Positions 8,667 to 15,246 of a DNA stretch of 16,076 nucleotides are shown in pieces; the first letter of the stretch is position 1, and the number at the start of each line of letters is the position of its first letter. The position numbers were made by a program, and so were the translations under genes. Source of the DNA: Gemmatimonadota bacterium (GTDB taxonomy: Bacteria > Gemmatimonadota > Gemmatimonadetes > Gemmatimonadales > Gemmatimonadaceae); the NCBI GenBank assembly GCA_003222065.1, contig QHUV01000001.1, forward strand, positions 1-16,076. Reading direction: 5' to 3'. A model generated the notes under the pieces. The model saw nothing but the letters and a program-made list of their open reading frames with translations. It was not told the DNA's origin and did not search any database.

Positions 8667-8783
8667 TCATTTGTCCGCGCCACATTTCTTCGACACCGCG
8701 ACGCGCGATTTCGATGCCTCGTATTCGCCGACGAGGGCATTCATCTTCAGTTCCAGTATCGGCCGCTCCACCGTCACGAACAC
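8667..8783 (-). CDS. Candidate small protein, 38 aa
   Basis: A GTG-initiated frame on the minus strand, divergent from the hydratase gene and ending in TGA. The sequence begins MFVTVERPILELKMNALVGE and ends KKCGADK. Its composition (Val, Glu, Lys, Leu, Ala) is unlike the Arg/Ser/Pro-rich shadow frames around it, and about three quarters of third codon positions are G or C. A preceding in-frame TGA limits the N-terminus to this GTG. GGAG lies 13 nt upstream, too far to be a strong ribosome binding site. No family is recognised; it could also be a remnant of a longer gene. Confidence 0.35.
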   Translation of the reverse strand: MFVTVERPILELKMNALVGEYEASKSRVAVSKKCGADK

Positions 8784-8806
8784 GTTCTTTCGCGAACTCC
8801 GCCATC

Positions 8807-9598
8807 ATGTCATACGACCATCTATTGATTGTCACCTCGAGCACCGGCGTACGCACGATCACGCTGCACAGACCCGAGCGGCTGAACGCCGTGAATCCAC
8901 GTCTCGCCGAGGAGTTGCCGCGCGCGATCGACGACGCGGCACGGGATGACGCGGTGCGCGTCGTCGTGATTACCGGCGCGGGACGCGGCTTCTGTTCGGG
9001 GCTCGATTTGTCCGAGCCGCCGCGGTTGCCGGAAGGCGACCTCCGCGCGCGTCTCGATCCATTGGCGTGGGTCGGCCGATGGGTGCTCACCGCGGTGCAG
9101 TGTGAGAAACCTCTCATCGCCGCGATCAATGGGTCCGCCGCCGGTGCTGGGTTCGGCCTTGCCCTGGCGTGCGACGTTCGGCTTCTCGCGCGCGGCGCGC
9201 GTGTGACTGCCGGTTACGTTCGGCGCGGCCTCAGTCCGGACGCCGGCGTGAGCTACATGCTCCCGCGATTGGTCGGTCTCTCACGAGCGAGCGAGATCTT
9301 GCTTACGGGCCGCGACGTCGACGCCGACGAGGCACAACGCATTGGACTGGTCGCCGCGGTCTTCGATGACGCGACGTTCGCCGCCGCCGCGCTCGCGTAC
9401 GCGGAGCGCCTGGCGAGCGGACCACCCATCGCCTTCGCCCTCACGAAGCGCCTTCTCGCCTCGACGTTCGCCGTCACGCTCGATGAGCATCTCGCTCGCG
9501 AGCTGGTCGCGATCAAAACGTGCTTTGCATCACAGGACGTCGCCGAGGCGTTGCGCGCGTTCGGTGAGAAGCGGGCTCCGGTGTTTCGCGGAAGGTGA
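8807..9598 (+). CDS. Enoyl-CoA hydratase/isomerase family protein (PaaG-like)
   Basis: A 263-aa crotonase-fold enzyme acting on acyl-CoA thioesters. The oxyanion-hole segments are GAGRGFCSGLDL (57-68) and AAINGSAAGAGFGLALACD (105-123). The segment GLSPDAGVSYMLPRLVG (141-157) is typical of the PaaG-like subgroup. The first catalytic Glu of true hydratases aligns with Tyr137, while the second is kept (Glu163 in ASEILLTG). Asp145 in SPDAG may supply the acid/base function, as proposed for PaaG-type isomerases. It is therefore more likely a double-bond or ring isomerase than a classical beta-oxidation hydratase. No other fatty-acid or phenylacetate gene is adjacent. The ATG at 8807 starts right before the core fold; sequence upstream in frame is not coding-like. 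There is no clear ribosome binding site. Confidence 0.9.
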   Translation: MSYDHLLIVTSSTGVRTITLHRPERLNAVNPRLAEELPRAIDDAARDDAVRVVVITGAGRGFCSGLDLSEPPRLPEGDLRARLDPLAWVGRWVLTAVQCEKPLIAAINGSAAGAGFGLALACDVRLLARGARVTAGYVRRGLSPDAGVSYMLPRLVGLSRASEILLTGRDVDADEAQRIGLVAAVFDDATFAAAALAYAERLASGPPIAFALTKRLLASTFAVTLDEHLARELVAIKTCFASQDVAEALRAFGEKRAPVFRGR

Positions 9599-9686
9599 GC
9601 GTTCTCGGCGCTCTTGCATTAATCCTGCACGGATCGGCGACGTCCGGCGATCGTGCCGGCTCCGCACCCATCACAGTGAGGGATAC

Positions 9687-10151
9687 ATGAAGAGGTTCTT
9701 CGTTCTGTCGCTCGTCGGTCTTGTCGTGACGAGCGCCGGTACAGCCGCCGCGCAGGCGACGGCCGACAGCGCACGCACGATGAAGCGCGCCGGGACGCCC
9801 GACAGCACGAGCAAGCGCGTGAATCTCAAGGTGAAGGTGGACGCGAACGTCGCGGCCGCGGCCACGGTGAGCGCGGACTCCGCGCAAGCCATCGCGCTCG
9901 CGCAGATCCCGGAAGGCGGCAAGGTCAACTCCGGTGAGCTGCACATGGAAGACGGGAAGTTGGTATACGACGTCAACGTCGTGCCTAACGGGAAGAAGAC
10001 CGTGCGCATGGTTCGCGTGGACGCGATGACGGGCGCCATTGTCAAAGACACGCAGTATGGCGGCGTCAAGGGCGTCGCGAAAAAGCACGCTCAGCACGAG
10101 AAGGAAGAGAAGGCACAGAAGTCCCCTCCCGACTCGGCCAAGAAGCCGTAA
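9687..10151 (+). CDS. Secreted PepSY-domain protein
   Basis: A 154-aa exported protein. A signal peptide covers about residues 1-23 (MKRFF, hydrophobic core, TAAAQ). After a Ser/Thr/Lys linker, residues 58-126 form one PepSY domain: a helix SAQAIALAQIP (65-75), then strands with GELHMEDGKLVYDVNV (83-98) and RVDAMTGAIVKD (110-121). PepSY domains are often found as inhibitory or binding modules of exported enzymes. The C-terminal tail is Lys/Glu/His-rich and probably disordered. GTGAGGG at 9676-9682 gives a usable ribosome binding site four bases before ATG 9687. The gene stands alone, convergent with the NHEJ pair, and ends at a strong hairpin. Ligand and partner are unknown. Confidence 0.87.
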   Translation: MKRFFVLSLVGLVVTSAGTAAAQATADSARTMKRAGTPDSTSKRVNLKVKVDANVAAAATVSADSAQAIALAQIPEGGKVNSGELHMEDGKLVYDVNVVPNGKKTVRMVRVDAMTGAIVKDTQYGGVKGVAKKHAQHEKEEKAQKSPPDSAKKP

Positions 10152-10170
10152 CGCGCACGCGTCCGGAGCC

Positions 10171-10204
10171 CGGCGCGGCGATCGTTACTTCGATCGTCGC
10201 GCCG
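10171..10204. terminator. Strong hairpin, probable bidirectional terminator
   Basis: CGGCGCGGCGATCG (10171-10184) pairs with CGATCGTCGCGCCG (10191-10204): a 14-bp stem with one G-T pair and a 6-nt TTACTT loop. It lies just past the PepSY gene and contains the end of the convergent phosphoesterase gene, whose stop codon (10187-10185) sits in the loop. There is no T-tract, so termination efficiency is uncertain. Confidence 0.55.
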
Positions 10205-10877
10205 CGGCCGTTTTGCGGGGAGCGCCGCGCTGCGTCGCCGCCGTCGCCCGTCTCTTCCCGCCGGCGATGTCATCCATCGTGCGGCCGGTCGTGACCGATG
10301 TCGTCGCGTCGGCAACGATGTCCCTGGTATCGGTCGCGTACTCGTCGCGATGCTTGATGAGGAGCCACTGCGGCCGGCCAGGGCGTTTCATCCGCACGAG
10401 CACCCAGCCTCCCTTCAGCCGGTCGCCGTGCAGCACGAACTTGAGATCACCGCGCGCGTACCCGTCGCGTAGTGCATCCACTCCGTCACCGCTCTCGGGT
10501 TCGTACGTGCCACGATCCCACAGCATCACAGTTCCGCCACCGTACTCGCCCCGCGGGATCGTGCCTTCGAAGGTGTTGTACTCGATTGGATGGTCCTCCA
10601 CTTCCATCGCGAGCCGGCGGATCGACGGGTCATAACTCGGTCCCTTCGGCACGGCCCAGCTCTTCATGACACCATCCAACTCGAGTCGAAAGTCGAAATG
10701 CAACTGGCTAGCGGCGTGCTTTTGCACGACAAAGTGTAGCGTCGGCGCGCGCTTCTTCGGCGCGCTGCGCCCGGCCGCGGTCGCTCCGCCTGACGGCTCC
10801 TGTGTCTTTGTGAAGTCACGCTTGCGCCGATATTCAGCGAGTTTGGTCGGGGCACCGCTCTTTTTTTTCGTCGCCAT
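10185..10877 (-). CDS. Stand-alone LigD-type 3'-phosphoesterase domain protein
   Basis: A 230-aa protein matching the N-terminal phosphoesterase (PE) module of LigD, which trims 3'-phosphates and 3'-ribonucleotides at breaks during bacterial NHEJ. Active-site positions known from Pseudomonas LigD are conserved: His54, His60, Asp62 and Arg64 in KHAASQLHFDFRLELDG, and His96 and Tyr100 in VEDHPIEYNTFEG. The core covers about 45-180. N- and C-terminal tails are Lys/Arg-rich and probably disordered. No polymerase or ATP-dependent ligase domain is fused or adjacent, so these must be encoded elsewhere if present. It lies 49 bp downstream of ku on the same strand, presumably one operon. GAGGT lies nine bases before the ATG. 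Codons 4-6 are a run of eight A residues, a possible slippage site. Confidence 0.92.
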   Translation of the reverse strand: MATKKKSGAPTKLAEYRRKRDFTKTQEPSGGATAAGRSAPKKRAPTLHFVVQKHAASQLHFDFRLELDGVMKSWAVPKGPSYDPSIRRLAMEVEDHPIEYNTFEGTIPRGEYGGGTVMLWDRGTYEPESGDGVDALRDGYARGDLKFVLHGDRLKGGWVLVRMKRPGRPQWLLIKHRDEYATDTRDIVADATTSVTTGRTMDDIAGGKRRATAATQRGAPRKTAAARRSK

Positions 10878-10926
10878 CGTCGCACTACCTCGTTCAATGA
10901 GATCTGCCCATCGAACGAAGCGTCTT

Positions 10927-11811
10927 TCATGCCGTGCGGCGTTTGCGCGTCCGAGTGCCGCGCTCGCTGGATGGACGAGCCTCGCTCTCGCGAGCGGCGC
11001 GCGTGCCGCGAGAGGACCGTACCGGCTTCCCGCGGCGCTGCGCGCTGGACTGCTCGAGGCTCGCCTGCAATCGCGACATGAGATCGAGCACCTTCGTGCT
11101 TTCCTCCCGCTCGGGCTCGGCGATCTCGATCTTTTGGCCTTTCATTTTCGCGCCAATGATCTTCATCAGGTTCGCGCGATAGTCGTCCGTGTACTTCTCC
11201 GGCTCGAATGGCTCCGCGAGGTTCGCCACGAGCTGCGTCGCCATCTTCAGTTCCTGCGGCCGAACGATCCCCGCTGACGGAAAACTGAGCTCCGTTGCAT
11301 CGACGAGCTCGTTCGCGAAGCGCATCGTCTCGAGCATCATCGCCTCGCCCACGGTCTTGATGGCCGCCAGATGCTGCTTCTGGTGCATCGTGAGTTTGCC
11401 GACACCGACGGACTCGGTGGTCCGCATCGCTTCGCGCAACAGCGCGTAGCCCTTCTCGCCACCCTTGGCGGGGACAACATAGTACGGCGTTTCGAAGAAG
11501 CGCGGATCGATCTCGTTCGCGCGCACGAAATCGAGAATGTCGATCGTCTTCGACGACGCGAGCGCGGCGGCGCGAAAATCCTCATCCGCGAGGATGACGT
11601 ATTTCCCCTTCGCGTACTCGTAGCCCTTCACGATCTCTTTCCACGGCACGGGCTCGCCGTCGCGCTCGCACACGCGCTCGTAGCGCACGGGCGCGAGATC
11701 CTCGGCATGGAGCATCCGAAAGGAGATGTGATCGCTTTGCACGGCCCCGCGAAGCTCAACCGGAATACTCACGAGTCCGAACGAGATCGTTCCCTTCCAT
11801 GCGGCGCCCAT
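10927..11811 (-). CDS. ku: Ku protein, non-homologous end joining
   Basis: A 294-aa bacterial Ku homodimer subunit, which rings DNA ends and recruits LigD. The family N-terminus AAWKGTISFGLVSIPVEL (3-20) is intact. The core includes VKGYEYAKGKYVIL (61-74), FETPYYVVP (106-114), and LVDATELSFP (169-178) near the dimer bridge. The beta-barrel/bridge region ends around 230; residues 255-294 are a Lys/Arg/Ser-rich basic tail of the kind that aids DNA binding and threading in other bacterial Ku proteins. The Shine-Dalgarno is unusually good (listed separately). The phosphoesterase gene follows after 49 bp. Confidence 0.96.
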   Translation of the reverse strand: MGAAWKGTISFGLVSIPVELRGAVQSDHISFRMLHAEDLAPVRYERVCERDGEPVPWKEIVKGYEYAKGKYVILADEDFRAAALASSKTIDILDFVRANEIDPRFFETPYYVVPAKGGEKGYALLREAMRTTESVGVGKLTMHQKQHLAAIKTVGEAMMLETMRFANELVDATELSFPSAGIVRPQELKMATQLVANLAEPFEPEKYTDDYRANLMKIIGAKMKGQKIEIAEPEREESTKVLDLMSRLQASLEQSSAQRRGKPVRSSRGTRAARESEARPSSERGTRTRKRRTA

Positions 11812-11814
11812 CCG

Positions 11815-11823
11815 TCACCTCCT
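11815..11823 (-). promoter_or_regulatory. Strong Shine-Dalgarno of ku
   Basis: On the minus strand AGGAGGTGA lies three bases before the ku ATG (11811-11809), a full complement to the anti-Shine-Dalgarno region. Most other genes in the window have weak or no such site, so ku may be translated more efficiently than its neighbours. It also fixes the ku start. Confidence 0.75.
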
Positions 11824-11982
11824 CGGTGATGCACGTGAATCCAAGCAAGCCGCATGCCTTGTGTCATCGAACCCAACCTTAGCCGCAAGGCGATGTCTGA
11901 TGTCGCGACGCACACGGGCTCGCCGCTAGTCTTCGTTGCCGCGCCGCTGGTGTAGGCGCGTTCACTTGCAGATGGAGGCTTC

Positions 11983-13587
11983 GTGTTGCGCTGGTCGGTG
12001 CGACTCTGCTGGGTGTTTCTCGCCGTCGTTGCCTGCCGCGGTCCCTCGACCTTTGGAACCGGACAGGATGGCTCGGTACCGAACTTCACGATCGCCTATC
12101 GCGTCGCGATGTCCGATCCGGCATCGCATCTCTTCGACGTCCGCATCGACGTCGGCGGCGTCAGCGGCGACGTCCTGCGGTTGCAGATGCCGGTGTGGTC
12201 CCCCGGACGATACGCGCGCTTCGATTTCGCCCGGGTGGTGCAGGACCTAACGATGACGGGGCCTGGCGGCGTTCCGCTGCGATGGGAGCGTGAGAACGGG
12301 TCTTTGTGGCGCGTCTATCTGGCCGGCGCGCGCTCGATCGCCGTCCACTATCGCGTGTTCGCGAATACACTCTCCGGCACCTTCAGCGTGCTCGATACCG
12401 CGCACGCCAACTGGAACGGCGCGTCTCTCTTCATGTACGTGGTCGATCACAAGCCCGACCCGGTGACGCTCCACGTCGACTTGCCGGTCGGGTGGCACAT
12501 CGTCAACGGCGACGCGCGCATCGTCGATCAGACGGACTATCGATTCGAGAACTACGATCGTCTCATCGACACGCCGACGGAGGTCGCGCCGGCGCTGATG
12601 GTCGACAGCTTCACGGTCGACAGCCGGATCTACAGAACGATGGTGCATCACAACGGTCCGGCGTCGGCGGCGCAGCGGCGCCGATTCGTGAGCGACGTCG
12701 AGAAGCTCGTTAGGTACGAGAACACCGTATTTGGACCGCCGCCGCTCGAGATGTACACGTTCGTGTTCAACATCGGCTACTCGGGCGGCGACGGGATGGA
12801 GCACCTCTATTCCACCCAGATCATCAATCGGCGCCCGTGGCGCGACGATCAGATGCCGCTCGCCGGTATCGGTTCGGCCGCGCACGAGTATTTTCATGTC
12901 TGGAACGTGAAGCGCGTGAGACCGCTCGCCCTCGGTCCGTTCGATTACACTCGTGAGCAATACCAACCGAGTCTCTGGGTCGCCGAAGGATGGACGCAGT
13001 ACTACGGACAGGTCGCGCTCTATCGCGCTGGCGTCCTCCCGTCGTCGGGCTTCTATCAGATGGTCGCGAACTCGATCGTTCGGCCCAATCTCACCGAAAT
13101 GGGACGCAAGGAGGTATCGGCACGCATGGCGTCTTTCGAGGCCCCATTCTGGGATGGTGCACAGCCCGGCTTCGCCGTCAATGACCGGAGCTTCTTCAGC
13201 TACTACACGAAGGGCGCTGGCCTCGCGCTGTATCTCGACCTATTGATTCGGTCGCGGAGCCATAACGCTCGATCGCTCGACGACGCGTTCCGCAACTTGC
13301 GCCGACTGAGCTGGGAGCAGCCTAACGCGTCCTACTACCTGCAGGGTCGAGGTTACACCGAGGACGACGTGGAGCACGCCGTGGGTGAGGCCGCGGGCAC
13401 TGATCTCCACGACTGGTTCGCGCGCCACGTCGGCGGCACCGAGGATCCGGACTTCGACGAAGCGCTCGGTTGGGCCGGCTTGCTGCTCATCCGTGGCGCC
13501 ACCGATTGGGCTATTGAAGAGGTGCCCAATGCCTCGGCGGGTCAGCTCCAGGTGCGCCAAGGCTGGCTCAATGGGCGCTCAAGCTAG
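11983..13587 (+). CDS. M61-family (glycyl aminopeptidase-like) lipoprotein
   Basis: A 534-aa predicted exported metallopeptidase. The N-terminus is a lipoprotein signal: hydrophobic residues 9-17 and lipobox VVAC with Cys18. The N-terminal beta domain (about 30-215) contains MPVWSPGRYARFDFA (69-83), typical of M61. The catalytic domain has GGDGMEHLYSTQI (268-280), the zinc motif HEYFH (301-305) followed by VWNVKRVRP, and the third ligand Glu335 in LWVAEGWTQYY. M61 proteins commonly end in a PDZ domain; this one stops about 35 residues after DEALGWAGL, where the PDZ would begin, so the domain is absent. The following DNA encodes the convergent transporter, so this is not a recent frameshift. 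GTG 11983 follows GGAGG at 11974-11978. Its stop TAG (13585-13587) directly abuts the stop of the convergent gene. Confidence 0.92.
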   Translation: MLRWSVRLCWVFLAVVACRGPSTFGTGQDGSVPNFTIAYRVAMSDPASHLFDVRIDVGGVSGDVLRLQMPVWSPGRYARFDFARVVQDLTMTGPGGVPLRWERENGSLWRVYLAGARSIAVHYRVFANTLSGTFSVLDTAHANWNGASLFMYVVDHKPDPVTLHVDLPVGWHIVNGDARIVDQTDYRFENYDRLIDTPTEVAPALMVDSFTVDSRIYRTMVHHNGPASAAQRRRFVSDVEKLVRYENTVFGPPPLEMYTFVFNIGYSGGDGMEHLYSTQIINRRPWRDDQMPLAGIGSAAHEYFHVWNVKRVRPLALGPFDYTREQYQPSLWVAEGWTQYYGQVALYRAGVLPSSGFYQMVANSIVRPNLTEMGRKEVSARMASFEAPFWDGAQPGFAVNDRSFFSYYTKGAGLALYLDLLIRSRSHNARSLDDAFRNLRRLSWEQPNASYYLQGRGYTEDDVEHAVGEAAGTDLHDWFARHVGGTEDPDFDEALGWAGLLLIRGATDWAIEEVPNASAGQLQVRQGWLNGRSS

Positions 13588-14586
13588 CTAATCGTTAGCA
13601 GTCGCGACGTCGCGCGTTCGCGGCGCGGAGAACTCGGACCGAAGGTTTTGCGCGGGCTGCGGCCGCTTTGCATTCGCCAACGTGATCAACGCCACTCCAC
13701 CGAGAATGATCGCCGCCGCGATGAACATGCGCGGCGTGAACGGCTCGCCCGCGACAGCCCAACCGAGAATGACCGCGACAACCGGATTGACGTATGCGTA
13801 CGTCGCCGCTTTGGCTGGCGTCGTCGCACGGAGCAAGTAGATGTATGCCGTGAAGCCGACGAGCGCGCCAAAGGTGACGAGATATACGTACCCGGCCCAC
13901 GATGCCGGCGTCACCGCGGAGAGGCTGAACCGCCGCGGCTCGCCGGCAATGACGCTGACGACGAGGAAGGCCCCTCCACCAGCGAGCATCTGCATGCCGG
14001 TCGCCAATTGCGCCGACGAGGGCCGCGCTGCATAACGACTGTAGATCGAGCCGACCGCCCACAACATCGACCCGAACACCGGCACCAGCGCCGCGCGCAC
14101 ATCGAGACCGGAACCGCCGTGCGAGGTGAGGGCATCGGGACCGATGAGCAGCGCCAAACCGGCGAGCCCGAGGGCGAGCCCGATGAACACGGCGAGCGTC
14201 GGCCGCGTCCCGCCTGGGCGCAGCCAATCCAGAACGACAATCCAGAGGGGAACGATCGCGACAATGAGCGCCACGAGCCCCGAGGCCACGTGCTGCTCCG
14301 ACCAGATCACGGCGCCGTTGCCGCCGACGAGGAGCAGGATCCCGGTGACGAGCGCGGCACGCCATTGGACGCGCGTCGGCGGTGCCGCTCCACGCAGGCG
14401 CGTCCATCCGTAGAGAATCAGCCCGGCGATGAGGAAGCGCGTGCCGCCCATGAGAAATGGCGGTATCGTTGCCACCGCATAACGAATCGCCAGGTACGTC
14501 GACCCCCAGATGAGGTAGACGGCCGCGAACGCGGCCACCACGTGCGTGCGCGCGCTCCTCGTCTCGCGCGAAACGGAGGCCGTCAT
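13588..14586 (-). CDS. EamA/DMT-superfamily transporter (YedA-like)
   Basis: A 332-aa inner-membrane protein of the drug/metabolite transporter family, with two EamA repeats and about ten membrane helices between residues 15 and 303. The first helix carries the family signature AVYLIWGSTYLAIRY (22-36), followed by PPFLMGGTRFLIAG (42-55), similar to E. coli YedA. The second repeat begins near 165 and includes PAKAATYAYVNPVVAVILGW (257-276) and EPFTPRMFIAAAIILGG (281-297). Such proteins export amino acids or other small metabolites. The ATG overlaps the stop of the upstream Lrp/AsnC regulator (ATGA), so the two are coupled. Lrp-type regulators often control neighbouring amino-acid exporters, making an amino acid the best guess for substrate. 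The C-terminal tail (304-332) is polar. Confidence 0.93.
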   Translation of the reverse strand: MTASVSRETRSARTHVVAAFAAVYLIWGSTYLAIRYAVATIPPFLMGGTRFLIAGLILYGWTRLRGAAPPTRVQWRAALVTGILLLVGGNGAVIWSEQHVASGLVALIVAIVPLWIVVLDWLRPGGTRPTLAVFIGLALGLAGLALLIGPDALTSHGGSGLDVRAALVPVFGSMLWAVGSIYSRYAARPSSAQLATGMQMLAGGGAFLVVSVIAGEPRRFSLSAVTPASWAGYVYLVTFGALVGFTAYIYLLRATTPAKAATYAYVNPVVAVILGWAVAGEPFTPRMFIAAAIILGGVALITLANAKRPQPAQNLRSEFSAPRTRDVATAND

Positions 14587-15113
14587 CGGCGCGGCGCGGC
14601 CTCGAGGTCGAAGCCGATCGGCAGCCGATAGGTCTCCTTCAGCGTGCCGAGCACGATTGTCGTGCGCGTCGACCGCACTGATTTGATCGCGCCAATGCGC
14701 TCCCGCAGCAAGGTGCCTAACGAATCGGTGTCGGGGACGCGGACCTTCACGAGATAGCAGTCCTCGCCGGCGACGTGATGGACCTCCTGCGCCTCGGGGA
14801 TCTTGGCCAGGAGCATGCCCGTCTTGGTGTCGCCGACGCCGTCCTCGCCGCGCACGAAGATGAATGCCGTGAGGCCGATGCCCACCGCCTTGGCGTTCAC
14901 GCGCGCTTCGTAGCCGTCGATGATGTGTCGCTCCTCGAGCTTCTTGATGCGATCGAAAATCGCCGACGGCGCCATGCCTAACCGTCGCGCGATCTCCGCG
15001 TTGGCCATGCGCGCGTCGCGTTGCAGAAAGCCGATGATCTGCCGATCGGTGTCGTCGAGGGAGCGGCCGACGCTCGTCACCGGCACGTCGAGGGTATCGA
15101 GAGAGTGGCTCAT
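14583..15113 (-). CDS. Lrp/AsnC-family transcriptional regulator
   Basis: A 176-aa feast/famine regulator. The N-terminal helix-turn-helix (about 19-68) has the classic LDDTDRQIIGFLQRDARM and IARRLGMAPSAIFDRIKKLEERHII pattern. The C-terminal RAM effector/oligomerisation domain (about 78-160) contains VHHVAGEDCYLVKVRVPD (111-128), equivalent to the ligand-sensing G-D-Y region of Lrp. Binding of an amino acid is expected. The start at 15113 fits the fold and lies 8 bp after a -10 box; an in-frame ATG at 15149 would overlap the -35 box. The stop overlaps the start of the EamA transporter gene, so this regulator likely controls its own operon and the export function. Confidence 0.94.
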   Translation of the reverse strand: MSHSLDTLDVPVTSVGRSLDDTDRQIIGFLQRDARMANAEIARRLGMAPSAIFDRIKKLEERHIIDGYEARVNAKAVGIGLTAFIFVRGEDGVGDTKTGMLLAKIPEAQEVHHVAGEDCYLVKVRVPDTDSLGTLLRERIGAIKSVRSTRTTIVLGTLKETYRLPIGFDLEAAPRR

Positions 15114-15120
15114 GACCGAA

Positions 15121-15149
15121 CATATATCGGCGCCCGGGCCGGTTATCAA
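15121..15149 (-). promoter_or_regulatory. Sigma70-type promoter of the Lrp/AsnC-EamA operon
   Basis: On the minus strand TTGATA (15149-15144), a 17-bp spacer and TATATG (15126-15121) match -35 and -10 consensus well. A start site 6-8 bases downstream falls on or next to the ATG at 15113, implying a leaderless mRNA. The spacer contains the palindrome GCCCGGGC (15132-15139), a possible autoregulatory site. Confidence 0.65.
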
Positions 15150-15182
15150 GACGAATCGTCATCCATTACGAATCCATGACGA
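15150..15182. promoter_or_regulatory. Cluster of GACGA inverted repeats, candidate operator
   Basis: In the divergent region between the Lrp-type regulator and the sigma factor, GACGAATCGTC (15150-15160) is an odd-length palindrome. TCGTCAT (15156-15162) and ATGACGA (15176-15182) form an inverted pair with centres 20 bp apart, about two helical turns. Related ACGAAT and ATCGTCGA words lie nearby. It could bind the Lrp-family protein. Confidence 0.4.
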
Positions 15183-15246
15183 ACATTCATCGTCGATATC
15201 AACTTCGTTCAAGCAGGGTCCCTCGCTGCGGCATCCCACTCCACGT

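Noticed and set aside
8539..9129. 196-codon minus-strand frame opposite the hydratase start
   Set aside because: Mostly antisense to a clear enoyl-CoA hydratase and rich in Arg/Ser. The protein-like signal in its 5' intergenic part belongs to a different frame (8783-8667).
11854..11955. 33-codon plus-strand frame between ku and the M61 gene
   Set aside because: No ribosome binding site, no distinctive composition and no family resemblance; it cannot be told from chance.
13588..13700. Possible frameshifted PDZ tail of the M61 peptidase
   Set aside because: This DNA is fully accounted for by the C-terminus of the EamA transporter on the other strand, and I see no PDZ-like segment in plus-strand frames.
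13648..14631. 327-codon plus-strand frame opposite the EamA gene
   Set aside because: Dominated by Arg, Asp, Glu and His with no domain. It is the reverse of a clear membrane transporter.
15114..15149. Upstream ATG (15149) as start of the Lrp/AsnC gene
   Set aside because: It would place the start codon inside the -35 box of a good promoter and adds 12 residues outside the fold.
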